Shown here: one piece after another, positions 1-7,376 of the stretch
How the letters are laid out: each line of letters begins with the position of its first letter
How positions within the stretch are numbered: position 1 is the stretch's first letter
Assembly: GCA_016844425.1 (NCBI GenBank)
Contig: JAERML010000059.1
Location: forward strand, 1-11,197
From: Bacteroidota bacterium
GTDB lineage: Bacteria > Bacteroidota > UBA10030 > UBA6906
Direction: 5' to 3'
Length of the DNA stretch: 11,197 nt
Program-made: the position numbers and the translations under genes
The notes under the pieces: generated by a model
Told to the model about the DNA's origin: nothing
Database searches by the model: none
What the model saw: only the letters and a program-made list of their open reading frames with translations

Positions 1-1
1 T

Positions 2-3000
2 CTTTCGCGATTGAAATCCTCGTCGGATTACTACCTCTCGGTCTCATCTCAACTGCATCACATTCAAGCGCAATTCCTCTCTGGACGAGATATCACTAAC
101 CCTGCGTTTTTCCTTCCGCACGAGCTCCGCATCACCTCCGATAACATTCTGCTGACACCGCTGGCAGTTCTCCCTGCCGAAGACCAGCGCGATTCTTCTG
201 TACCCGCTCAAACGATAACACTTCTTCAGGAGAAATATCGCCAGGCCTTCGAATCCGCCAACGACGGCATTGTCATATTCAGCATAAATGGAACATCCAG
301 GGAAGTCAACAAGAAGGCGTCTGATATCCTTGGCTACAGCCGCGAGGAGTTGGCGTTGCTGCCCTTGAAGGCGCTTCTCTTGTCGGAATCAGGGTATAAG
401 GCTCGTCGCGCCCTTGTGCTGTTGAAGAAGAAGAAGAAATTTGTAGGGGAAGGAAGTGTCATCAGGCGGAACGGTAAGCGCGCGGAAATTGGCGTAAGTG
501 TTTCACACTTGCGCGATGATCTCTTCATTGCCATCCTTAGGGATATTACCGAATCGAAACGGATTGATGCCCAACTCAAGCAATCGGAAGAACTCTACCG
601 GGGCCTCATCGACGCGGAACCTATTCCGCGTGCCGTGTTTGTAGGAAGCAAACTGGTGATGAATAACCAATCATTCCTCAAGTATTTCAACTGGCTGAAG
701 CCCGAATCGACCGACACAATTACGTTGACCGACGTCTTTGGAAGGAAGAATGCCGGCTTTCTGAAGGAAATTCGGTCTTGGCAAGAATCGCCCGACGTAC
801 GGTTGGAGGTTCTCAAGAAAGAAGTTGCTGTCGCTACTCCTTCAAACGAATCTCTCGAATTTGAAATCTCTGTTGCACGGACGACTTTCCGCGGCAAGGC
901 CGGACTTCAGTTTGCGTTCGTCGACATTGCAGGGCGAAAACACCTTGTCCGCCAACTGGAAGAGTCCGAGGCAAAGTACAGGCATCTGATTGAGAGTTCG
1001 ATCGATGCCGTTTCCGTTGCCCAGGAGGAGGTGTTCATTTTCGTAAACCAGGGTTTCCTTCGCATGTTCGGGTATGAATCCCCGGAACAAGTTATTGGCA
1101 AGCCGATTTCCATGGTTGCGGTCGGAAAGGACAAGAAGGCGATCCTTGAACGAAGCGAGAAGCGGCGGTCGGGCGAGAACGTTCCCGCGCGCTACGAATA
1201 CGTAGGCCTGAGGAAGGATGGGACACGATTCGACGTGGAGGTTCAAGTAGCGATCATGGCAATGGGAGGAAAGCCCACCGCCATTGCTTATCACCGCGAC
1301 ATCACAGAGAGAAAGAAATCCGAGGAAGATCTCCGCAGGAAGACGCGCGGTCTGGAAATTATGAGGGAAATTTCTCTTTCCGTAAACCAGTCCATTGAGC
1401 TGGACAACGTGCTTCAGGTGGGATTGCATTCGTCCATGAAAGCGCTTGACCTTGAACTCGGCGGCGTGTACACCGTCGAGAAGGACGGTGCGACTCTTAC
1501 ACTCTCTACCCAGCATCGGTTACCAGAAAACGTCGCAGAGAAACTGGCATCACAGAGTATGCAGGAAGGAATCACCGGCTATGTGGTGAAGACTATGGAG
1601 CCGCTTGTCCTTTCCGTTGCGGAGTACCCACCATTCCTTCCGCACAAGTCTCTTTTCGTGCCAGCGCAGATCCAGACAGTGGTCTACATCCCGCTGATTT
1701 CCAAGAATGCCCTTGCTGCCGTGATGCTGCTCGCCTCCACCAGGAGCAAACCGATGGGTGAGCATGAGAAAATCCTTCTGGTTTCAATCGGTACACAACT
1801 TGGCGTCGCGATCGAAAACGCAACTCTCTACTCTCAGTTGAAGGAATCGGAGGGGCGATATCGTACCGCAGTTGAGAATATTTCGGACGTTATCTATCAC
1901 GCAGCACCCAATGGCGCGTTGACATTCTTGAGCCCCAATATTGCCACACTGCTGGGATATAAACCGGAGGAGTTTTATCAGGCTGGCGACCTGTGGCGAA
2001 CCCTGTTACACCCTGATGATCGCGCGCTCTATTCACAACGGATTTCCAACCAAGCTGGTACAGCGAATGAGTTCCACCTTGAATACCGGATGCTCCCAAA
2101 GGGAAAAGCAGCATATCGTTGGGTACGGGATTCCGTCCGCTATTCACGCAACCCGGAAGGACCTGTCACCTCGATCACCGGCATCCTCAGCGACGTAACG
2201 GATCGCTTCGAGCTGGAAGAAGCGTTGGTGAAGTCGGAAGAGATGAAGGCCAGCGTCCTGGAGAGTGTGCGGGAGGGGGTGGTCGTCTATGACACAGAGT
2301 TCCATTACATCGATTGGAACAAGGCGATGCAGGAAATCACTGGAATCGCTCGTGAGAGAGTAGTGGGGAAGAGCGGCCTCGGTGAATTCGCGTGTCTGGA
2401 TGTGGGCTATCTTCGTCCGTTGCTACAGCGTGCCCTGCAGGGTGAGGCTGTCAGCTCAGACGACAGACTGCTTGCAAGTGCACAAGGACAAGAAGGACGT
2501 TACATCTGGGCTCGTTTCTCACCATTGCGTGACCGTGAGGGAACGATCAAAGGGGTCGTTGGGATCATCACCGACGTCACCAATAGGCAGAGACTGGAGC
2601 GCGAGCTCCGCGAATCAGAAGAAATTCTGCGCAAGGTGATTGACGGGATGGGGGATGCATTGATGATTTCCGACCTGCAAGGGAAGGTCTGGGAGGTCAA
2701 CAGTGAATTCACACGCATTACCGGGTACCAGCGCAGCGAAGTCCTGCAGATGAACTTCCCCTATCCCTGGGTTCTCGAAGAGGAGATGGCAAAATTCGTG
2801 ACATGGATTGCGGCGCTACGGGAACATAGCTATCTGCGCGATTTTGACATGACCTGGAAGCGGAAAGACGAGTCAGTTGTTGCCATCAGCCTGAATACAA
2901 CGCTTCTCCGCAACGCAATGGGCGAGCCCGTTGCGATGCTCAACATTGGACGGGACATCAGTGACCGGAAGCGCCTTTCACTTGAACTCGAGCGCAAGAA

Positions 3001-5599
3001 CAAGCAGATCGAATTGCTGAATCGGATCATCAGCAAGGCCAACACCACCAGCAATTTCGAGGAGATCTTCCAGGTAATCGGCACTGAGATTTCCAATCTT
3101 ATCCCGTATGATCAGATCAATGTGGGGCTGGTGACAGATGATGAGACGGGCCTAATCATCTACGCAAGTGTGAGTCCCTCGGGGAAGGACTTGCCAATCG
3201 GCGAGGTGGTCAGTCTCGGACGAACGGTCTCCCAACTGGCGATTCGGAAACGTCAAGCCGTAGTGATCAACAATCTTGCCGCGCACCCTGACCTTGGCCC
3301 TGATATTGCTTCTGTGCAGGAAGGACTCCAGTCACAGATCAGCATTCCCATCTTCCTGAATGAGCGGGTGATCGGAACGTTCAACGTGGCCTCTACTCAA
3401 GCAAACGCGTTTTCCGGCGAGGAACCGTCGTACCTACAACCCATTGCCGACCAAATCGGTGCGATGGTCGATCGAGTGCGCCTTTTCAGGAAGGTGAGCG
3501 AAGACAGCAACTACATTCACAATCTTCTGAACTCCATCGACAGTGTTGTGTTCACTGTAGACCGGAACTACCGGATCACTGAGGTAAACAAGGCCTGGCG
3601 AGAATTTGCTCTGCGACAGGGACTGCATCGGTACCAAACGGAAGACCAGGTCATCGGTGCACATCTTGCCGAGATTGTTCCGATGCAAGACTTGTGGCAG
3701 ACCTATCAGCGGGTCATGCCAGACCTGTTCGAGCGAAAGACGGATTTCTATTCCCAGGAATTCGATCTCAGATGGGACGGGGGACAGAAGACGTACCATA
3801 TTGCAATCAACCCCATGGTGATCAACGAGACGGTGACCGGTCTGGTTTTCACCAACACCGACATTACGGAGATCAAGCGAACGGAAGAGGAGGTGATCCG
3901 CAGGAACAAAGAGCTGATGGCACTCAATGCGATTGGATCATCTATCAGTAAATCGCTGAACCTTGACGAAGTGTTGCAGGTTGCCTCTGAACAAGTGCGC
4001 GACATTGTGGGCGCAGATATGGTTCTCTTCTATCTCAAGGACGAACGGAAAAACGAACTTGTCCTGCAAAATTCCCTTGGACTCCCGGACCGCTTCGTAT
4101 CAAATATCGATCGGTTAGACGTGACTTCAAGTGCGACAGGAACCGTTGTGACGGAACGACAACCTCTCCTGATCAGGAATAGTCTCATGACGGATTCCCG
4201 TGTTAGCCCGGAAGGCCGGAAGATCTTCCACTCCATGGGCATGCAAAGCCTTGGCGTATTTCCGTTGCAATCGAAGGAAAGGGTACTGGGTGCGCTTGAT
4301 GTGGCATTCCAGGCGCCGCATGAGTTCAATGACAAGGAGCTGCAACTCCTCCTGTTAATCTGCAACCAACTTGGTTCAGCGATAGAGAATGCCGTCCTCT
4401 ATGCCGAGGTTCAGAATCAGGTACAACGGGTTACTTCGCTGTACGAACTGGGGAAAGGACTGACGGGCGCTCTGGACATCAAAAAGATGTTTGAGATCGT
4501 GTATGGCGAAGTACGAAAAGCCATTCCGCTTGAGCGATTTGCCTACGATGCCTTCACCCCCGCTCCTCCTCTCCTGACGCCTGTGTTCGGAATTGCGGAC
4601 GGGAAACAACAGTTTTTCGAATCAGTGCCGGAGAGTGCGAAGACACTCCTTACCGAAGATTCCGTCTTATGGAATGTGGTGACACAAGGGATTTCATTCC
4701 TGGGCTCGCCACCAACCGGGCCTTGTGTGGGTGGGTCGATGCTCGCTGTCCCGGTCAAGTCAAAGCAAACTGTGGCCGGCGTCATTTCTCTGCAGCATGC
4801 GACGGAGGACACGTATCAAGAGAGTCACTTGCGTCTCTTGGAAAGTATTGCTAACTTGACCGAAATTGCAATTGACAAAGCGATGCTGTACGAGGACACC
4901 GTTGCCAAGTCGATCGAGATCGAAAGCAGGAATAGGGAGCTGGATGACTTCACGTATGTCGTCTCGCATGACCTGAAGGAGCCCCTGATTAGCATTGAAG
5001 GCTATAGCAAGATCCTGTTGAAGGACTACCAGGACAAGGTTGATCAGGAGGGGAAGGAGTTTCTGGGGACGGTGGTACAGTCCAGCGCCCGGATGAAAAA
5101 TCTGATTGACGATTTGCTCACACTATCGCGGTTGGGCCGTGTTGCAGAAGAGCTGCAAATAGTGTCGGTGGGGGGGATGATCAAGGAAATCCTTCATGAT
5201 CTGCAGTTCATGTTGCGGGAACGAAACATGGTTATCAACGTGCCGGAGCATCTCCCCGAGGTCCGGTACAACCCGACACAACTGAGCATGGTATTCCGGA
5301 ATTTGATCTCCAATGCCATGAAATTCAATGACAAACCCAGCCCGGTCGTTACGATTGGTGTGCAGGACCAAGAAGGGCAATTCATTTTTTCTGTTGCAGA
5401 CAATGGGATCGGGATAGAGGAGCAATATTACGACAGAATCTTCACCATATTTCAAAGGCTTCAACGGAGCGAAGAGTATCGTGGCACCGGTGCAGGACTT
5501 ACAATCGTAAAGAAGATCATCGAAAGACATCGTGGCCGTGTCTGGGTGAATTCTGTAGTAGGCGAGGGGACAACGTTCTATTTCAGTATACCCAGGTAG
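2..5599 (+). CDS. Giant multi-PAS/multi-GAF sensor histidine kinase (5' end probably outside window)
   Basis: Sensor kinase expected to autophosphorylate on His and pass the phosphate to a response regulator, most simply the one encoded next. Residues are numbered from the TTG at 11, but the frame is open to the left edge and no SD precedes this TTG, so the true start may lie upstream. Approximate order: unassigned 1-73; PAS 74-195; PAS 192-322; PAS 323-442; GAF 448-617; PAS_3-like 617-740; PAS 741-872; PAS 874-997; GAF 1000-1167; PAS 1167-1299; GAF 1300-1473; GAF 1474-1635; HisKA about 1640-1710; HATPase_c about 1755-1862. Most PAS units end in the usual D-I/V-T/S-x-R/K linker. The H-box is SHDLKEPL with H1653, the N-box is NLISNAMKF (N1764, N1768), and the G1 box is DNGIGI (D1797). 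The G2 box reads GTGAGL, where the family usually has GTGxGL. The core resembles phytochrome-type kinases, but no chromophore site was identified. No membrane segment is evident, so it is probably cytoplasmic. The ligands are unknown. Confidence 0.93.
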   Translation, partial: LSRLKSSSDYYLSVSSQLHHIQAQFLSGRDITNPAFFLPHELRITSDNILLTPLAVLPAEDQRDSSVPAQTITLLQEKYRQAFESANDGIVIFSINGTSREVNKKASDILGYSREELALLPLKALLLSESGYKARRALVLLKKKKKFVGEGSVIRRNGKRAEIGVSVSHLRDDLFIAILRDITESKRIDAQLKQSEELYRGLIDAEPIPRAVFVGSKLVMNNQSFLKYFNWLKPESTDTITLTDVFGRKNAGFLKEIRSWQESPDVRLEVLKKEVAVATPSNESLEFEISVARTTFRGKAGLQFAFVDIAGRKHLVRQLEESEAKYRHLIESSIDAVSVAQEEVFIFVNQGFLRMFGYESPEQVIGKPISMVAVGKDKKAILERSEKRRSGENVPARYEYVGLRKDGTRFDVEVQVAIMAMGGKPTAIAYHRDITERKKSEEDLRRKTRGLEIMREISLSVNQSIELDNVLQVGLHSSMKALDLELGGVYTVEKDGATLTLSTQHRLPENVAEKLASQSMQEGITGYVVKTMEPLVLSVAEYPPFLPHKSLFVPAQIQTVVYIPLISKNALAAVMLLASTRSKPMGEHEKILLVSIGTQLGVAIENATLYSQLKESEGRYRTAVENISDVIYHAAPNGALTFLSPNIATLLGYKPEEFYQAGDLWRTLLHPDDRALYSQRISNQAGTANEFHLEYRMLPKGKAAYRWVRDSVRYSRNPEGPVTSITGILSDVTDRFELEEALVKSEEMKASVLESVREGVVVYDTEFHYIDWNKAMQEITGIARERVVGKSGLGEFACLDVGYLRPLLQRALQGEAVSSDDRLLASAQGQEGRYIWARFSPLRDREGTIKGVVGIITDVTNRQRLERELRESEEILRKVIDGMGDALMISDLQGKVWEVNSEFTRITGYQRSEVLQMNFPYPWVLEEEMAKFVTWIAALREHSYLRDFDMTWKRKDESVVAISLNTTLLRNAMGEPVAMLNIGRDISDRKRLSLELERKNKQIELLNRIISKANTTSNFEEIFQVIGTEISNLIPYDQINVGLVTDDETGLIIYASVSPSGKDLPIGEVVSLGRTVSQLAIRKRQAVVINNLAAHPDLGPDIASVQEGLQSQISIPIFLNERVIGTFNVASTQANAFSGEEPSYLQPIADQIGAMVDRVRLFRKVSEDSNYIHNLLNSIDSVVFTVDRNYRITEVNKAWREFALRQGLHRYQTEDQVIGAHLAEIVPMQDLWQTYQRVMPDLFERKTDFYSQEFDLRWDGGQKTYHIAINPMVINETVTGLVFTNTDITEIKRTEEEVIRRNKELMALNAIGSSISKSLNLDEVLQVASEQVRDIVGADMVLFYLKDERKNELVLQNSLGLPDRFVSNIDRLDVTSSATGTVVTERQPLLIRNSLMTDSRVSPEGRKIFHSMGMQSLGVFPLQSKERVLGALDVAFQAPHEFNDKELQLLLLICNQLGSAIENAVLYAEVQNQVQRVTSLYELGKGLTGALDIKKMFEIVYGEVRKAIPLERFAYDAFTPAPPLLTPVFGIADGKQQFFESVPESAKTLLTEDSVLWNVVTQGISFLGSPPTGPCVGGSMLAVPVKSKQTVAGVISLQHATEDTYQESHLRLLESIANLTEIAIDKAMLYEDTVAKSIEIESRNRELDDFTYVVSHDLKEPLISIEGYSKILLKDYQDKVDQEGKEFLGTVVQSSARMKNLIDDLLTLSRLGRVAEELQIVSVGGMIKEILHDLQFMLRERNMVINVPEHLPEVRYNPTQLSMVFRNLISNAMKFNDKPSPVVTIGVQDQEGQFIFSVADNGIGIEEQYYDRIFTIFQRLQRSEEYRGTGAGLTIVKKIIERHRGRVWVNSVVGEGTTFYFSIPR
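424..438 (+). repeat. (GAA)5 trinucleotide run encoding a Lys stretch
   Basis: Five uninterrupted GAA units followed by one more A lie inside the first PAS domain of the giant kinase. In frame they read Leu-Lys-Lys-Lys-Lys-Lys-Phe. Gain or loss of a unit would change the number of Lys residues without shifting the frame. No other such run was noticed in the window. Confidence 0.8.
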
Positions 5600-5604
5600 A
5601 GAAT

Positions 5605-5630
5605 TTTCCGATATGATAGTTTCTGATATG
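5605..5630 (+). repeat. Imperfect tandem direct repeat in the kinase-regulator gap
   Basis: Two 11-nt copies, TTTCCGATATG (5605-5615) and TTTCTGATATG (5620-5630), match at 10 of 11 positions with a 15-nt pitch. They fill most of the 39-nt gap between the kinase stop and the regulator start. TATGAT at 5612-5617 resembles a -10 box, but no matching -35 box is seen at the right distance. Function is unknown; it may be a small duplication or a binding site. Confidence 0.45.
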
Positions 5631-5638
5631 GTCTATTC

Positions 5639-6328
5639 ATGATAGAAACGGAAGAACAAAACGCGGTACGGATTCTATTGGTGGAAGACAACCGTGATTT
5701 TGCCAAGCTCGTCGAGGTGTTCCTACGAAAGCATGAACCTGAGCGATTCCATATTGTATGGAAGGAGAACGGTAGGGATGCACTGGCAGAGCTTGACAAA
5801 GATCAGAATTTCGATGTCATCTTGATGGACTATTTTCTACCCGGTCAGAACGGGCTGGAGATAACCCGTGCTCTGCACGAGCGACATATCCGGACACCCG
5901 TCGTTTTTCTCACCGTGAACAAGGATTTCGATCTCGCCGTCGAAGTCATGAAGCTTGGAGTTGAGGATTATCTGGTCAAGGAGGAGATCGCGACGCCAGT
6001 GCTTCCGAAGACAATTCTGAACGTCATCGAGCGTCAGAAACTGAAGGACCAGTTAACAACGCTGGAGATAACACAGAAACGGCTTGAAGCAATCCAGGAA
6101 ATCGTTCTGAGTATTGCCCAGGAAATAAGACTCCCGTTGGACAGCATGCGGATCACAACCGAAGAACTTCTTGGCGGCCATCAGACCGACAACCTGTCAA
6201 CCTACCTGACGATCATAAGGGATAATCTCGCAAGAATTGAGAGGAAGATCACGAAGCTGAAAGAAATGAAAACAGACAAGACTGTCCCATACATCAAGGA
6301 CATCAGAATGTTTGACCTCTCCGAGTAA
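5639..6328 (+). CDS. Response regulator with receiver domain and degenerate HisKA-like C-terminal domain
   Basis: 229 residues. Residues 10-130 form a CheY-like receiver with all key residues: E16/D17 acidic pocket, D64 phosphoacceptor (in ILMDYFLPG), T92 and K114. A linker follows, then a helical region at about 135-215 that reads like a histidine-kinase dimerisation hairpin. Its H-box equivalent is IAQEIRLPL, so Gln161 (CAG at 6119-6121) stands where the phosphoacceptor His should be. The position four residues on, often Asn or Thr in phosphatase-competent kinases, is Leu165. There is no HATPase domain and no DNA-binding domain. The ATG at 5639 is the only plausible start, because an in-frame TGA lies at 5624-5626; no clear SD precedes it. 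The gene begins 39 nt after the giant kinase and is probably co-transcribed with it. It likely receives phosphate from that kinase and acts by protein-protein contact. The receiver call is firm; the dimerisation-domain call rests on motif resemblance. Confidence 0.9.
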   Translation: MIETEEQNAVRILLVEDNRDFAKLVEVFLRKHEPERFHIVWKENGRDALAELDKDQNFDVILMDYFLPGQNGLEITRALHERHIRTPVVFLTVNKDFDLAVEVMKLGVEDYLVKEEIATPVLPKTILNVIERQKLKDQLTTLEITQKRLEAIQEIVLSIAQEIRLPLDSMRITTEELLGGHQTDNLSTYLTIIRDNLARIERKITKLKEMKTDKTVPYIKDIRMFDLSE

Positions 6329-6340
6329 TTGCCCTTCTTT

Positions 6341-6360
6341 TGAAGTGTGTTCACGCTTCA
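6341..6360 (+). promoter_or_regulatory. Stem-loop in the regulator-hydrolase gap
   Basis: TGAAGTGT (6341-6348), loop GTTC, then ACGCTTCA (6353-6360) form an 8-bp stem with one G-U pair. It lies 12 nt after the regulator stop codon and 33 nt before the preferred start of the next gene. No T-run follows, so it is not a standard intrinsic terminator. It may be a processing or mRNA-stability hairpin, or have no function. Confidence 0.4.
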
Positions 6361-6393
6361 GTCCGAGTTCTCACCTTTCCTGAAAACACTTCC

Positions 6394-7251
6394 ATGAACT
6401 TCAAGATCGCCCTTGCACAAATCGACTCAAAACTTGGTGACCTGCAAGGGAATGTCAAGAAACACCTTGTCGCGGCCGAGAACGCACGAAAACTTGGCGC
6501 AGAACTGGTGGTCTTTCCAGAACTCAGTCTCACCGGCTATTCCATCAGGGACATGAATTGGGATTTAGCCGTCAACCTTGACCGGGATACCACAACCGTG
6601 AAGGATCTAATAGAGATGGGGCGCCATATCTCGATCATCGCAGGTGGAGTGGAGGAGGGGTCGTCATTTCATCTCTACAACACCGCGTTTCTTTTTGAGA
6701 ACGGATTGGTACAGAGTGCCCACCGGAAGACCTATCCCCCGACATATGGAATGTTCGAAGAGATGCGATACTTCAGCAAGGGGAATTCCGTTCGGGCAAT
6801 CTCATCAAAACACGGGACGCTGGGTGTGCTTATCTGTGAGGACCTCTGGCATGTCTCATTGCCGTACCTTCTTGCACTGCAAGGCGCCCAGGTTATCATT
6901 TCGCTGGTTGCTAGCCCGACGAGATTGGGAGCAAACGAAAAGGAGCTTGAGGCCGCCACAATCAACACCGAGAACCAAAGAGCATACGCTCGTCTTCTTT
7001 CTTCGTACATAGTCTTCTGCAACCGGGTGGGCTATGAAGACGGAGTCAACTTCTGGGGTGGCTCCCAGGTTGTGGGCCCGGATGGTGAGGTACTCGTTAC
7101 GGCTAAACTCTTTGAAGAGGATCTCATCGTTGCCGAGATCGGCGAACATGCAGTCCGGAGAGCGAGGCGATTCTCACGGCACTTTCTTGACGAGGACCCG
7201 ACTCTCGTGGCAAGGGAACTGGAACGGATTCGACTTTCTAACGGTTCCTGA
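6394..7251 (+). CDS. Stand-alone carbon-nitrogen hydrolase, NAD+ synthetase glutaminase-like
   Basis: 285-residue nitrilase-superfamily amidase. The catalytic Glu-Lys-Cys triad is complete: E43 in VFPELSLTGY, K112 in HRKTYPPTYG, and C148 in LICEDLW. The K-loop pattern (RKT..P.YG.F.E.RYF) and the ICEDLW motif resemble the N-terminal glutaminase domain of glutamine-dependent NAD+ synthetases. The protein ends where the synthetase domain would begin, so it is either a separate glutaminase subunit or another amidase or omega-amidase type. The start is set at ATG 6394, which puts the usual beta-strand KIALAQID directly at the N terminus. An in-frame TTG at 6340 would add 18 residues unlike the family and would run through a stem-loop. 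No SD is visible. It lies 65 nt after the response regulator and 125 nt before gdhA. The true substrate cannot be told from the sequence. Confidence 0.88.
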   Translation: MNFKIALAQIDSKLGDLQGNVKKHLVAAENARKLGAELVVFPELSLTGYSIRDMNWDLAVNLDRDTTTVKDLIEMGRHISIIAGGVEEGSSFHLYNTAFLFENGLVQSAHRKTYPPTYGMFEEMRYFSKGNSVRAISSKHGTLGVLICEDLWHVSLPYLLALQGAQVIISLVASPTRLGANEKELEAATINTENQRAYARLLSSYIVFCNRVGYEDGVNFWGGSQVVGPDGEVLVTAKLFEEDLIVAEIGEHAVRRARRFSRHFLDEDPTLVARELERIRLSNGS

Positions 7252-7297
7252 TCCCCGACCCCAAGGTTCCTGTGCCATTTCCTGCCGAATTCGCTTC

Positions 7298-7318
7298 CTT
7301 GAATATCAAGCCTTTTTT
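7298..7318 (+). terminator. Weak intrinsic-terminator-like hairpin with T6
   Basis: CTTGA (7298-7302), loop ATA, TCAAG (7306-7310), then CC and six T's (7313-7318). The stem is only 5 bp and AT-rich, so termination would be weak. It is nevertheless the only hairpin plus T-run noticed between the hydrolase and gdhA. The rest of this 125-bp spacer also has an 8-nt direct repeat GGTTCCTG (7243-7250, 7265-7272) and no convincing -35/-10 pair. Confidence 0.3.
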
Positions 7319-7343
7319 CCGTAAGTTTTGAAATCATTTGCCA

Positions 7344-7361
7344 TCGTTGCAACGAAAGGAG
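7344..7361 (+). promoter_or_regulatory. 12-bp palindrome abutting a distant SD upstream of gdhA
   Basis: TCGTTGCAACGA (7344-7355) is a perfect inverted repeat. Its last base is the first base of AAAGGAG (7355-7361), the only SD-like sequence before gdhA. That SD lies 15 nt from the ATG, longer than usual. An in-frame TAA at 7362-7364 rules out a nearer upstream start. The palindrome could be an operator half-buried in the SD, or chance. Confidence 0.35.
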
Positions 7362-7376
7362 TAAGACCCCTCGCAC

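Noticed and set aside
842..1516. 224-codon minus-strand frame inside the giant kinase
   Set aside because: It overlaps PAS and GAF coding sequence that clearly makes sense on the plus strand. The minus product has no recognisable motif.
5612..5617. TATGAT as a -10 box of a regulator promoter
   Set aside because: No -35-like hexamer is found at 16-18 nt upstream, and the 39-nt gap fits co-transcription with the kinase.
6341..6360. Stem-loop as a rho-independent terminator
   Set aside because: No T-run follows on the plus strand, and none follows it in the minus direction either.
6340..6393. Upstream TTG start for the hydrolase, adding 18 residues
   Set aside because: The added residues are unlike the family N terminus, the segment overlaps a stem-loop, and no SD precedes the TTG. 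ATG 6394 puts the first beta-strand where expected.
7299..7327. TTGAAT ... TAAGTT as a promoter for gdhA
   Set aside because: The spacing is 17 nt, but the -10 matches poorly (3 of 6) and the -35 lies within the terminator-like hairpin. The Bacteroidota-type TAnnTTTG is not matched either.
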